A stretch of 64,000 nt of DNA from Streptomyces toxytricini. GTDB taxonomy: Bacteria; Actinomycetota; Actinomycetes; Streptomycetales; Streptomycetaceae. The translations under genes were made by a program, and so were the position numbers. Position 1 is the stretch's first letter. Each line of letters begins with the position of its first letter. The stretch covers positions 62,001-126,000 of the forward strand of contig NZ_BMTY01000007.1 in the NCBI RefSeq assembly GCF_014649915.1. Reading direction: 5' to 3'. This document shows positions 1-9,482 of the stretch, in pieces. Below the pieces are notes generated by a model. It saw only the letters and a list, made by a program, of their open reading frames with translations, was not told where the DNA came from and did no database searches.

Positions 1-18
1 GTGGTCGAGGTAGGCCAT
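1..18 (-). CDS. Cysteine desulfurase (first six codons only)
   Basis: On the minus strand an ATG at 18-16 opens a frame reading MAYLDH before the window ends. Aminotransferase class V cysteine desulfurases of actinomycetes typically begin MAYLDHAATTP, and in Streptomyces such a gene (for Fe-S cluster or tRNA sulfur supply) sits next to the opp and gcv region seen here. The call rests on six residues plus recalled gene order, so it is tentative; another protein could start the same way. Confidence 0.4.
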
Positions 19-106
19 GATTTCCCGATTCTACGAGCCCCGGGGCGCCCGGGACCCACGCCGCCCCCCGCTCCGGCCCGCCGGAGGACCGGCCGCCGGA
101 CGGCGT

Positions 107-139
107 CGGCCCCGGCCCCGTCAGCGGGGGCCGGGGCCG
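107..139 (-). terminator. Stem-loop terminator after the thioesterase gene
   Basis: A perfect 13-bp GC inverted repeat (arms 107-119 and 127-139, core GGCCCCGGCCCC) has a 7-nt loop. It lies 26 bp past the stop of the minus-strand gene at 165. There is no U-tract, which is usual for streptomycete terminators. Confidence 0.65.
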
Positions 140-164
140 GGCCGTCGGGCCGTGCCGCAGCGGG

Positions 165-1019
165 TCAGCTCCGCGGGGCGCGGGCCAGCTGGCGGGACTG
201 GGCGACCAGGCGGTCCTCGGAGTCCCAGACCTCGGCGTCCTCCTCCAGGAAGCCGCCGGCGAGGTTCCGGGTGGTGATGGAGATCCGCAGCGGGCCGGGG
301 GCGGGGCGGCGGCGGACGTGCGCGGTCAGCTCGACCGTCGGGCTCCAGCCCATCATGCCGAGGTCGAAGCAGGTCGGCGGCAGGGCGTCGACGGCGAGGA
401 GCAGGGACAGCGGGTCGGCGTCGCGGCCGTCGGACAGCTCGAACCAGGCCCGCATCTCGCCCTTGCCGGAAGGCGCGCCGAGCGCCCAGCCGGCGGTCGC
501 CGGGTCCAGCCGCAGGCGGAGCCGGTCGACGATGGCGTTGCTGCCGGGGATGGGGGCCGGGCCGGCCTCCGGGCCGAGGCAGGCCTCGTACGGCGGCATC
601 GCGGGCGGGAGGGCGGTGGTGCGGACGTCGTCCGGGAGGGCGGCGAGGTCGCCGTAGGAGGCGACGACGCGGATGCGCTCGATCTCGGCGCCGGACTCGT
701 CGTACTGGTACAGGGAGGCCTGGCCGGTGGAGAGGGTGCGGCCGACGCGGACGACTTCGGTGCGGATGACGGCGGGGCCGGGCTCGCTGGAGGTGAGGTA
801 GTGGGCGGAGACCGTGAAGGGGTCGGGGTGCGGGAGGGCCGCCGCCAGCGCCCTGCCGACCATGGCCAGCAGGTAGCCGCCGTTGACGGCGGTGATGATC
901 GTCCATCCGGCCGAGAGCTCGGCGTCGTACACCCCGGGCTCGCCGGCCCGCTCGGTGATGGTCGTGTCGCGGTCGAACTCGCTGTCGCCGATGGAGGCCT
1001 GGGCTGCTGCGTATGCCAT
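165..1019 (-). CDS. Acyl-CoA thioesterase family protein (TesB-like)
   Basis: This 284-residue cytoplasmic protein resembles actinobacterial thioesterase-family proteins with a tandem (double) hot-dog fold, which hydrolyse acyl-CoA thioesters. The first half (about 20-130) contains the hot-dog helix region NGGYLLAMVGRAL followed by the strand pattern HYLTSSEPGPAVIRTEVVRVGRTLSTGQASL. The second half (about 150-280) repeats the fold and ends with a strand resembling the family C-terminus (DSEDRLVAQSRQLA). The ATG lies at 1019-1017. The protein has no signal peptide or membrane segment. The natural substrate cannot be told from sequence. The gene stands alone, with its own terminator downstream and the TRIC-like gene 58 bp upstream on the same strand. 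Confidence 0.8.
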   Translation of the reverse strand: MAYAAAQASIGDSEFDRDTTITERAGEPGVYDAELSAGWTIITAVNGGYLLAMVGRALAAALPHPDPFTVSAHYLTSSEPGPAVIRTEVVRVGRTLSTGQASLYQYDESGAEIERIRVVASYGDLAALPDDVRTTALPPAMPPYEACLGPEAGPAPIPGSNAIVDRLRLRLDPATAGWALGAPSGKGEMRAWFELSDGRDADPLSLLLAVDALPPTCFDLGMMGWSPTVELTAHVRRRPAPGPLRISITTRNLAGGFLEEDAEVWDSEDRLVAQSRQLARAPRS

Positions 1020-1077
1020 GCGATCGAGCCTACAACCGAAGGCTACTAAGCGGTAGCTTTTCAGGGTGACGCGGTGG

Positions 1078-1734
1078 TCACGGCTCCTCGGACACAGCGG
1101 AGCGACGGTTCCAGGCCAGCGGGGCCCGCCAGTGGAACTGCATGGCGAGCAGCCGCAGCACGAAGGTCGTGACGATGGCGGCGGCCGTGGTCAGTGCGTT
1201 CAGCGCGTCGAAGGCGATGGAGAGGGCGACCATCGCCGCGCCGACGGTCGCGGGCACCGCGTACATCTCGCGGTCGCGCAGCAGCGAGGGCACCTCGTTG
1301 ACGAGGACGTCGCGCAGGACGCCGCCGCCGACGGCCGTGGCCAGCCCTAGCGCGGCCGACGCCGTCAGGCCGAGCCCGTACTCGTACGCCTTCGTCGTGC
1401 CCGTCACGCAGAACAGGGCCAGGCCCGCGGCGTCGAAGACGTTGATCGCCCGGTTGATGCGCTGCACCTCGGGGTGGAGGAAGAAGACGATGGCCGCGGC
1501 GATCAGCGGGGTGACGAAGAAGCTGAGCTCGCCGAAGGCCGCCGGCGGGACCGCGCCGATGACCAGGTCGCGGAAGAGGCCGCCGCCCAGGGCGGTCACC
1601 TCGGCGAGGACGGCGATGCCGAAGACGTCGAAGTTCTTGCGTACGGCGAGCAGGGCGCCCGCGGTGGCGAAGACGAAGATGCCCGCGAGGTCCAGGGCGT
1701 GCTGGATGCCGGGCGGGAAGAGGTCGTGGAGCAC
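1078..1734 (-). CDS. TRIC-type cation channel / UPF0126 membrane protein
   Basis: The 218-residue integral membrane protein contains two internally similar halves of about three hydrophobic helices each. Each half carries a glycine-rich helix-end motif: TALGGGLFRDLVIG in the first and TAVGGGVLRDVLVNEVP in the second. This duplicated GGG-xxRD pattern is diagnostic of the bacterial YicG/UPF0126 family, whose members form homotrimeric TRIC-like cation channels. I chose the GTG at 1734 (VLHDLFPPGIQHALDL), because any longer frame would start inside the strong terminator hairpin at 1812-1856 and add a low-complexity, proline- and arginine-rich leader. The substrate ion and physiological role are unknown. 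It is downstream of the opp operon but separated from it by that terminator. Confidence 0.85.
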   Translation of the reverse strand: MLHDLFPPGIQHALDLAGIFVFATAGALLAVRKNFDVFGIAVLAEVTALGGGLFRDLVIGAVPPAAFGELSFFVTPLIAAAIVFFLHPEVQRINRAINVFDAAGLALFCVTGTTKAYEYGLGLTASAALGLATAVGGGVLRDVLVNEVPSLLRDREMYAVPATVGAAMVALSIAFDALNALTTAAAIVTTFVLRLLAMQFHWRAPLAWNRRSAVSEEP

Positions 1735-1811
1735 CGCCCCATTGTGCCGCCCGCCCGCGGCCGGACCGCAGGACGCCCTTCCCGTGCCCGCCGGACGGCC
1801 CCGCGGACAGG

Positions 1812-1856
1812 CCGGCGGCCCGGACACCGACCGCTACTCGGTGTCCGGGCCGCCGG
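1812..1856 (-). terminator. Strong stem-loop terminator of the opp operon
   Basis: A perfect 19-bp inverted repeat (arms 1812-1830 and 1838-1856, loop 1831-1837) begins 31 bp past the oppF stop on the minus strand. It should end the operon and insulate the TRIC-like gene. There is no U-tract. Confidence 0.8.
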
Positions 1857-1886
1857 ACGAAGGTGCCCCAGAGGCGGGCCGTCTGT

Positions 1887-2990
1887 CTAGGGCGTCACCG
1901 CCGCCAGGGCGTCCGCCGCACCCGGCAGGGCCGGGTCGCCGGGCGCCTGGTCGGGGGCGTTCTCCGGGTGGTGGCAGGCCACTTGGTGCCCGGCGACCGG
2001 AGACGCCAGCGGCGGCTCCTTCACCGTGCAGATCTGCGTCGCCTTCCAGCAGCGGGTGTGGAAGCGGCAGCCGCTCGGCGGCGAGATCGGCGAGGGCACG
2101 TCGCCCTTGAGCAGGATGCGCCCGCTCTTCGCCCCCCGCCGGCGCGGGTCCGGCACGGGCACGGCCGACAGCAGCGCCTTGGTGTACGGGTGCATGGGGC
2201 TCTCGTACAGCGAGGTGCGGTCGGTCAGCTCCACGATCTTGCCGAGGTACATGACCGCGATGCGGTCGGACACGTGCCGGATCACCGACAGGTCGTGCGC
2301 GATGATCACGTACGTGAGGCCGAGCTCCTCCTGGAGGTCGTCCAGCAGGTTGACCACCTGCGCCTGGATCGACACGTCCAGCGCGGACACCGGCTCGTCG
2401 GCGACGACCAGCTTCGGCTTGAGCGCCAGGGCGCGGGCGATGCCGATGCGCTGGCGCTGCCCGCCGGAGAACTCGTGCGGGTAGCGGTTGTAGTGCTCCG
2501 GGTTGAGGCCGACCAGCGACAGCAGGCGCTGCACCTCCGCCTTGAGCCCGCCCTCCGGCTCGACGCCCTGGAGCCTGAACGGCGCGCTGACGATCGTGCC
2601 GACCGTGTGGCGCGGGTTCAGCGAGCCGTACGGGTCCTGGAAGATCATCTGGACGTCGCGGCGCAGCGGCCGCATCCCGGCGACCCCGAGGTGCGTGATG
2701 TCGCGGCCCTCGAACTCGACCGTGCCGCCGGTGGGCTCCAGCAGGCGGGTGATGAGCCGGCCCATCGTGGACTTGCCGCAGCCGGACTCGCCGACGACGC
2801 CGAGCGTCTCACCGCGCCGGACGTCGAAGTCGATCCCGTCGACGGCCTTGACGGCCGCGACCTGCCGGCGCAGCAGCCCCTTGTTGATGGGGAAGTGCTT
2901 GACCAGGCCGGTCACCTTCAGCAGCGGCTCTCCGGCGGCCGCCTCCGGCGCGTCCGCCGCGGCCGTGTCCTTCTTCGTCATGTCGGTCAC
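1887..2990 (-). CDS. oppF: Oligopeptide ABC transporter ATP-binding protein OppF
   Basis: This is the second ATPase of a peptide importer; it energises uptake at the inner face of the membrane. The 367 residues carry Walker [10 protein letters not shown] (67-75), the Q-loop in [11 protein letters not shown] (about 117-127), the signature FSGGQRQRI (174-182), Walker B VVADEP (195-200) and a C-terminal oligopeptide-type extension. The extension holds four cysteines (C-x5-C-x6-C then C in ACHHPE), the arrangement known to bind a 4Fe-4S cluster in this subfamily. The GTG start (2990-2988) overlaps the oppD stop by four bases (GTGA), so translation is coupled; an in-frame ATG nine bases further in is the alternative. 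It is the last gene of oppC-A-B-D-F. Confidence 0.93.
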   Translation of the reverse strand: MTDMTKKDTAAADAPEAAAGEPLLKVTGLVKHFPINKGLLRRQVAAVKAVDGIDFDVRRGETLGVVGESGCGKSTMGRLITRLLEPTGGTVEFEGRDITHLGVAGMRPLRRDVQMIFQDPYGSLNPRHTVGTIVSAPFRLQGVEPEGGLKAEVQRLLSLVGLNPEHYNRYPHEFSGGQRQRIGIARALALKPKLVVADEPVSALDVSIQAQVVNLLDDLQEELGLTYVIIAHDLSVIRHVSDRIAVMYLGKIVELTDRTSLYESPMHPYTKALLSAVPVPDPRRRGAKSGRILLKGDVPSPISPPSGCRFHTRCWKATQICTVKEPPLASPVAGHQVACHHPENAPDQAPGDPALPGAADALAAVTP

Positions 2991-4104
2991 AGCTTCGGCG
3001 CAATCTCTTCGGTCCAGATCCGGGTCCGCTCCTCCTGCGCCATGTGGCAGGCCGACCAGTGCCCGCTGCCGTCCTCGGTCAGCTCGGGCCGGCGGGTGCG
3101 GGTGATGCCGCCCTCGGGCACGTCCGCGTACGGGCAGCGCGGGTTGAACGCGCAGCCGCTCGGGATGTTGATGAGGCTGGGCGGGGAGCCCTTGACCGGG
3201 ATCAGGCGCTCGGTCTGCTCGCGGTCGATGCGCGGCATGGAGCCGAGCAGCCCCCAGGTGTAGGGGTGGCGGGGCTCGTAGAAGACCTTCTCGGCGGTGC
3301 CGCGTTCGACGCAGCGGCCGCCGTACATGACGAGGATGTCGTCGGCCATCTCGGCGACCACGCCGAGGTCGTGCGTGATCATGATGACGGCGGAGCCGAA
3401 CTCCCGCTGGAGGTCGCGGATCAGGTCGAGGATCTGCGCCTGCACGGTGACGTCGAGCGCGGTGGTCGGCTCGTCGGCGATGAGCAGCTCCGGGTTGTTG
3501 ACCAGCGCCATCGCGATCATCGCGCGCTGGCGCATGCCGCCGGAGAACTCGTGCGGGTAGGCGTCCACGCGCCGGTGCGGCTCGGGGATGCCGACGCGGT
3601 CGAGCATCTCGACCGCCCGCTTGCGGGCGGCCTTCTTGTCGGTGTCGTGGTGCGTGAGGTACGCCTCGACGATCTGCTTGCCGACGGTGTAGTAGGGGTG
3701 CATCGCGGACAGCGGGTCCTGGAAGACCATCGCCATCTTGCGTCCGCGCAGCGTGCGCACGTGGTCGGCGTCCGCCTTGACGAGGTCCTCGCCGTCGAGG
3801 ACGACCTCGCCGGAGATGTGCGGGCGGCTGCGGGCGTTGCCGGTGCGGTGCAGGCCCATGATGGCCAGCGAGGTCACCGACTTGCCGGAGCCTGACTCGC
3901 CGACGATGCCGAGCGTCTTGCCGCGCTCCAGCTCGAAGGAGAGCCCGTCGACGGACTTCACGAGGCCGTCGTCGGTCGGGAAGTGCACCTTCAGGTCGCG
4001 CACCGACAGGAAGGCGCCGCTGCGCGGGCCGGCCTGCTCGGGGACGAACGCGGGGCCGGCGGTGGTCGCGGCGGAGCCGCCGGATCCGGCGGTGGGGTTC
4101 TCGG

Positions 4105-4108
<4 letters not shown>
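2987..4108 (-). CDS. oppD: Oligopeptide ABC transporter ATP-binding protein OppD
   Basis: This is the first ATPase of the peptide importer. From the GTG at 4108 the protein is 373 residues with a roughly 30-residue Ala/Gly/Pro-rich leader, Walker A GESGSGKS (70-77), Q-loop [10 protein letters not shown] (129-138), signature FSGGMRQRA (188-196), Walker B LLIADEP (208-214) and the oligopeptide-type C-terminus. The GTG overlaps the oppB stop by four bases. A longer reading through oppB sequence is a shadow. Of the four C-terminal cysteines seen in OppF, the third is missing here (CAFNPRC then no Cys at +7), so an Fe-S cluster at this site would be altered or absent. OppD and OppF presumably act as a heterodimer. 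Confidence 0.93.
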
Positions 4109-5106
<998 letters not shown>

Positions 5107-5120
5107 TGCAGTCGGCCGCC

Positions 5121-5210
5121 GGGGCGGGCGGCCGCCGCCCCTCGTGGGGACGGCAGCCGCCGCCTGCGGCCTTCACCTGCCCTTCGGACTAGCGCATGTG
5201 CGGTGAAGGC
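5121..5210 (-). terminator. Intercistronic hairpins between oppA and oppB
   Basis: The 139-bp gap between oppA and oppB holds two inverted repeats: GCCTTCAC/GTGAAGGC (5169-5176 and 5203-5210) and GGGGCGG/CCGCCCC (5121-5127 and 5135-5141). Such hairpins behind a binding-protein gene often stabilise its mRNA or attenuate read-through, giving more binding protein than permease. That role is inferred from position. Confidence 0.45.
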
Positions 5211-5245
5211 TCTTGCCTGTTGTTACGTGGCGACTCGCCCGGTGG

Positions 5246-7009
5246 CTACTTGCCGACGCCGATCACGGCGAGGTCGATCTTGCCCATGGAGTCGTTGAAG
5301 TAGACGTTCGTCAGACGCGGGTTGTGGTAGACGAAGGCCTTGTCGAAGTTGATGGGAAGGTAGAGCGCCTTCTCCATGACCTTCTTGTTGATGTCGGCGT
5401 AGATCGGCGCGGCGGCGTCCGGCGTCGCGGCGGCGGCCGCCTTGTCGAACAGCCCGTTGATCTCCGGGTCGTTCAGCTCCGTGTAGTTGTTGTTGCCGTT
5501 CGGCAGGATGAACGAGCCGTCGACGAGCGGCTGGAGGAAGCCCGAGCCGGAGTTGTAGTCGGCGCCCCAGCCCATGACGATGATGCCGTAGCCCTTCTTC
5601 TTCACGTTCTCGGGCGAGCCGATCGTGGAGGAGGAGAGCTTGCCGTCGTACTGGTCGATGGTGGCCTTGATGCCGACCTTGGCGAGCGAGGCCTGGAGGG
5701 ACTCGGCCGTCTTCACCTCGGGGGCGCGGTTGTTGCGCACGGCGATGGTGGTCTCGAAGCCGTCGGGCTTGCCGCAGGCCTTGAGCGCCTCCTTGGCCTT
5801 GTCCTCCTGCGGCTGGCCCTTGGTCAGGCCGAAGGGGTCGTAGCCCTTGTCGGAGCCGGGGACGCCGGGCGGCAGCATGTTGGCGCCGAGGTCACCGCTG
5901 GTCGGGCCGCCGCGGGCGGTCTGCAGGGACTTCGGGTCGGCCGCGTAGATGACGGCCTTGCGGCACTCGATGTTGTCGAACGGCGCGACCGTCTGCGGGA
6001 AGGCGAAGTAGCGGATGTAGCCGGTGAAGGGGTTGTCCGCGTTCTTCTTCAGGTTCGGGTCCTTCAGGACCTTGTTCTTCGCGGCCTGCTGGAGGCCGGT
6101 GCCGTCGACCGCGAGGTCGATGTCGCCGGAGAGCAGGCGGGCGTCCATGTCGTCCGGGTTGGTCGTCACCGTGAAGGTGACCTTGTCCGGCAGGCCCGTG
6201 CGGATGGTGTCCGTCTTCGGGTCCCAGTTCTCGTTGCGGACGAAGGTGGCGCCCTTGCCGGCGGTGAAGCTCTCGACCTTGTACGGGCCGGTGGAGACCG
6301 GCTTGTTCGTGTACGTGGCGCCGGTGTCCTTGGCCATCGGGACCGGCGAGGAGGACGGCATGGCCAGCAGGTAGCTGAAGTCGGAGTTGGCGCTCGCCAG
6401 GTTGAAGACGATCGTCTTGTCGTCCGGCGTCTGGACGGACTTCAGGCCCATCTTCCCGGGGTCGGTGTCCTTGTACGGGCCGGGGTACTTCTGGCCCTGG
6501 TCCAGGATGTCCATCAGGTAGGTCGGGCCGCCGGACAGCACGTCCTGCGCGAAGACGCGCTCGATGCCGTACTTGACGTCCTTCGAGGTGATCGGCGTGC
6601 CGTCCTCGAACTTCACGCCGTCCTTCAGCTTGAGGGTGTACGTCTTGCCCTCGTTGCTGATGACCGGGAGGGCCTCCGCGAGGTCCGGGACGAGCTTCGT
6701 GCCCGCCTCGCCCGGCTTGCTGTCGTACGCGAGCAGCTGGCGGATGTAGAGGCGCTGCATGTTCCACACGAAGCCGTAGTAGGCACGCGCCGGGTCGAGG
6801 TAGTCGACGTCCTGCGGCGACCAGAGCTTGAGCTCGCCGCCCTTCTCGGTGGACGGGTTGACCACGCCGGTGGTGGCGGCGTTGAAGGCGGCGCCGCCGG
6901 CGCCCTTCGCCTCGGACTTCTTCTCGCCGTCGCCGCCGCCGCACGCGGCGGTCAGCGACAGGGCGGCGATCACGGCGGTGATCGCGAGTGCCTGCTTTCT
7001 GCGGATCAC
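5246..7009 (-). CDS. oppA: Oligopeptide-binding lipoprotein OppA
   Basis: This extracytoplasmic substrate-binding protein (587 residues, SBP_bac_5 family) captures peptides for OppBCDF. The GTG at 7009 is preceded by GGAGG at 7020-7024. The N-terminus is a lipoprotein signal (RRKQ, hydrophobic core, LTAAC) with lipidated Cys23, followed by a flexible Gly/Lys/Glu linker. Family landmarks include DYLDPARAYYGF near 75, TYTLKLKDGVKFEDGTPITSKDV (written here only as a region, about 130-150) and the motif LPINFDKAFVYHNPRLTNV at the C-terminus. It sits between oppC and oppB, so the operon order is C-A-B-D-F. It is probably anchored on the outer face of the cytoplasmic membrane. The ligand could be peptides, or opines or nickel as in relatives. 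Confidence 0.92.
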   Translation of the reverse strand: MIRRKQALAITAVIAALSLTAACGGGDGEKKSEAKGAGGAAFNAATTGVVNPSTEKGGELKLWSPQDVDYLDPARAYYGFVWNMQRLYIRQLLAYDSKPGEAGTKLVPDLAEALPVISNEGKTYTLKLKDGVKFEDGTPITSKDVKYGIERVFAQDVLSGGPTYLMDILDQGQKYPGPYKDTDPGKMGLKSVQTPDDKTIVFNLASANSDFSYLLAMPSSSPVPMAKDTGATYTNKPVSTGPYKVESFTAGKGATFVRNENWDPKTDTIRTGLPDKVTFTVTTNPDDMDARLLSGDIDLAVDGTGLQQAAKNKVLKDPNLKKNADNPFTGYIRYFAFPQTVAPFDNIECRKAVIYAADPKSLQTARGGPTSGDLGANMLPPGVPGSDKGYDPFGLTKGQPQEDKAKEALKACGKPDGFETTIAVRNNRAPEVKTAESLQASLAKVGIKATIDQYDGKLSSSTIGSPENVKKKGYGIIVMGWGADYNSGSGFLQPLVDGSFILPNGNNNYTELNDPEINGLFDKAAAAATPDAAAPIYADINKKVMEKALYLPINFDKAFVYHNPRLTNVYFNDSMGKIDLAVIGVGK

Positions 7010-7050
7010 GGTGGTCCAACCTCCAGTGGTGGGTGAATCGGTGAAGCGGT

Positions 7051-8043
7051 TCAGCTGCCCTTGGGGTCGAGTGCGTCGCGCAGCCCGTCCCCGAAGAGGT
7101 TGAACGCCAGGACGGTGATGAAGATCGTCATGCCGGGGACCACCATGTACATGGGGTCGTCCTGGTAGATGGGGACGGCGTCGGAGAGCATCTTTCCCCA
7201 GGAGGCGGTCGGCGGCTTGACGCCGGCGCCGAGGAAGCTGAGGGCCGCTTCCGTCAGGATGTTGGTCGGGATGATCAGCGTCGCGTAGACGAGGATCGGG
7301 GCGACCAGGTTCGGCAGCAGCTCCTTGACCAGGATGTAGCCGCGGCCGGCCCCGAGGCTCCGGGCCGCCTCGACGTACTCGCGCTCGCGCAGGGAGATCG
7401 TCTGGCCGCGGACGATGCGGCCGATGTAGGGCCACCCGAAGAAGCCGATGACGACGATCAGCACGCCCATGCGGACGCCCGAACCCTCGAACCCCCAAAG
7501 GGAGTTGGGGACGACGGAGACCAGGGCGATGGTGAACAGCAGCTGCGGGAAGGCCAGCAGCAGGTCCATCGTGCGGCTGATGAGGCCGTCGACCCAGCCG
7601 CCGAGGAAGCCGGCGAGGGCGCCCAGGAAGCTGCCGATGGCGACGGAGACGAAGGCGGCGAGGAAGGCGACGACCAGGGAGATGCGGGCGCCGTAGACGA
7701 TCCGGCTGAACACGTCGCGCCCGTTGGTCGGTTCGACGCCGAGCAGGTGCTCGGAGCTCATGCCGCCGAAGGAGCCGATCGGCGTGCCGAGGTCCGGGTC
7801 GATCAGGTCCTCGTGGAACTCGTTGGGCGGGTGGCCCAGCACGCTCACGATCTGCGGCGCGAACACCGCCACCAGGATCAGGAGGATCACGACCATGCCG
7901 CCGGTCAGCGCGACCTTGTCGCGCTTGAGCCGCATCCAGGCGATACGGCCGGGCGAACGGCCCTCGATGGCCTTCGCCGGGACATCGGCTACGGACACGG
8001 GTGCGGGGGTTTCCGCGCTCGTGTCATGCAGTGGTGCCGTCAT
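7051..8043 (-). CDS. oppC: Oligopeptide ABC transporter permease OppC
   Basis: The 330-residue permease has an OppC_N segment (about 1-90, first helix VALTGGMVVILLILVAVFAPQ). A periplasmic loop with HLLGVEPTNGRDVFSRIVYGAR, the usual OppC/DppC landmark, follows, and then the BPD_transp_1 domain with the coupling loop YVEAARSLGAGRGYILVKELLPN. It ends FGDGLRDALDPK, the canonical DppC/OppC tail. The ATG at 8043 is preceded by GAGGGG about 11 bases away. It is the first gene of the operon, 41 bp before oppA, so the operon promoter should lie in the long upstream region 8044-8659. Confidence 0.93.
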   Translation of the reverse strand: MTAPLHDTSAETPAPVSVADVPAKAIEGRSPGRIAWMRLKRDKVALTGGMVVILLILVAVFAPQIVSVLGHPPNEFHEDLIDPDLGTPIGSFGGMSSEHLLGVEPTNGRDVFSRIVYGARISLVVAFLAAFVSVAIGSFLGALAGFLGGWVDGLISRTMDLLLAFPQLLFTIALVSVVPNSLWGFEGSGVRMGVLIVVIGFFGWPYIGRIVRGQTISLREREYVEAARSLGAGRGYILVKELLPNLVAPILVYATLIIPTNILTEAALSFLGAGVKPPTASWGKMLSDAVPIYQDDPMYMVVPGMTIFITVLAFNLFGDGLRDALDPKGS

Positions 8044-8659
8044 CGTGGTGGGGACCCCTCTCGGCCGGCGGGTCGCCGGCCCATGCCCGCCGCTGTGGCG
8101 GCGTTGGTGCGGAGTGGCGCTGGACTGCGTCGTGGCACGCAGCAGGGGCGTGCCGGGGTGCGGGATTGCGGAAAGTGCGGGGTGTGCGGGACGCACGGGA
8201 CGTGCAGCGGTGCGGGAGGTGCAGAGGTGCTGGACGTGCGGGAGGTGCTGTGCTCGGTGCGGTGCGGTGCGGAGAGCAGGGCGGAGCGCGGAGCGGTGTG
8301 GCAGGTGAGCCGGGTCCTTCCCGAGGTCCGGAGCGGCTCTTGGGTGGGGAGTCTTCATCGGCGCGTCGATCAGCCGCCAGACCCGCAGATGAATGGATGC
8401 GCAACCGTGATGTGAGGGTCCGATTCCCGTTATCCGGACTCCGCTGTCGGCTCAGCGGAGCAACACCGTCCGTTCGGTGCGCATTCGGACATGGTGCCCA
8501 ACGGACCCCAGGAGCACGCCTTTTGGGTGTTCAAGAGCAGCGAAATCCGGACAAGGCGAAGGCCGCGGGGAGCGGCTGCGAAGCCGTTGCTCCCCGCGGC
8601 CCGGAGAGGTCGCGCGGCAGGTGCGTCCACGGAGCGGACGGGGCCCGTGTGGCCGGTTC
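8044..8659. other. 616-bp non-coding leader of the opp operon
   Basis: No credible gene is seen. From about 8117 to 8320 the plus strand is G-rich and repeatedly shows GTGCGG, GTGCAG and GTGCTG units, so an oppC leader RNA would be C-rich. An inverted repeat CTCCGCTG/CAGCGGAG (8439-8446 and 8453-8460, 6-nt loop) could be an operator or leader hairpin. The terminator of the neighbouring sseB-like gene lies at 8561-8601. I could not identify a convincing -35/-10 pair. Confidence 0.5.
8561..8601 (-). terminator. Stem-loop terminator after the SseB-family gene
   Basis: A perfect 13-bp inverted repeat (GGCCGCGGGGAGC at 8561-8573 and its complement at 8589-8601) encloses a second small stem GGCT/AGCC. 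It lies 58 bp past the minus-strand gene ending at 8660. Confidence 0.75.
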
Positions 8660-9400
8660 TCAGTAGGCCGGGGCCTGCCCCTCGCGGTCGTAGAACGGGC
8701 GCGTCTGCGACCGGAGCCACATCGCGACGGGGTCGTGCTCGTCGGCGAGCGCCACCGTGCAGACCGGAACGCCCTCGGGCACCGCCCCCACGGACTGGCG
8801 CATCATCTCCCGTACGGACTCCAGCGCGGGCGCGGACGCGTCGTACAGGTCGAGGCCGACCGCGAGGTACGGCGAACCCAGCGCGGGCTGCACCCAGGCG
8901 CGGCGCAGCGACCGCACGGCCGGGGTGCGGTGCGCGTGCTGGGTCAGCAGCCCGTAGAACTGGGGGAGCTCCAGCGCCGGCTCGGACAGCCGCAGCGGGC
9001 CGGCCGGCATCCGGTCCAGCCCGGTGGCGATGCGGCGCAGGTCGGCCCAGGGGATGCCGAGGCCGCCGCCCTGGGCGTGGGGGTTGAGCCAGAGCCCCCA
9101 CCGGTCGGGGTAGAGGGCGCGGGCGATGTCCCGGCCGGTGACGACCTCGTAGCCCCGGTTCCAGCCGCTGGCGGCCAGTTCCTGGGGCGAGGTGACGCAC
9201 GGGGCGTAGCCGAGGCCCTCCAGCTCCATGCCGCCGTACTGGGCGTCCGGGGAGCCCGGGGAGCCCTGCCAGAGCAGCATCCACAGCCGGCCCTCGGCGA
9301 GGGCGTGCAGAAGTGACTCGTAGCTCTCGTAGCGCCCGGGAGTCACTTGGCGCATCACGTGCTCGACCTGCCCGGCCGCGGCCGTGCCTGACGCACTCAC
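8660..9400 (-). CDS. SseB-family protein (enhanced serine sensitivity protein, copy 1)
   Basis: The 246-residue cytoplasmic protein resembles streptomycete proteins annotated as enhanced serine sensitivity protein SseB. The N-terminal half (about 15-125) holds an SseB-like domain with LHALAEGRLWMLLWQG and ALYPDRWGLWLNPHAQGG. The C-terminal half (about 130-246) is the SseB_C-like part ending SQTRPFYDREGQAPAY. The GTG start at 9400 has GGAGGGG six bases upstream. The E. coli SseB name refers to a serine-sensitivity phenotype; the biochemical function is not known. A second family member follows immediately upstream on the same strand (9483-10229), and both lie beside the glycine/serine genes, which fits a link to one-carbon or serine metabolism but does not prove it. 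Confidence 0.75.
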   Translation of the reverse strand: MSASGTAAAGQVEHVMRQVTPGRYESYESLLHALAEGRLWMLLWQGSPGSPDAQYGGMELEGLGYAPCVTSPQELAASGWNRGYEVVTGRDIARALYPDRWGLWLNPHAQGGGLGIPWADLRRIATGLDRMPAGPLRLSEPALELPQFYGLLTQHAHRTPAVRSLRRAWVQPALGSPYLAVGLDLYDASAPALESVREMMRQSVGAVPEGVPVCTVALADEHDPVAMWLRSQTRPFYDREGQAPAY

Positions 9401-9482
9401 CGGTACCCCTCCTCGTCCGCCCGCGTAGACCCGCTGTCCAGGCCACTCGTGCGGCCAGGAGATGTCACCAGCTTAAGCGGCG

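Noticed and set aside
1-657. A 218-codon open frame on the plus strand opposite the thioesterase gene
   Set aside because: It is rich in Arg, Pro and Ser, matches no family and lies antisense to a well-supported gene; such shadows are usual at this GC content.
8413-8470. A GGGTCCGATTCCC stretch resembling a tRNA T-arm
   Set aside because: The T-stem does not pair, and no acceptor stem, anticodon arm or D-arm can be drawn around it.
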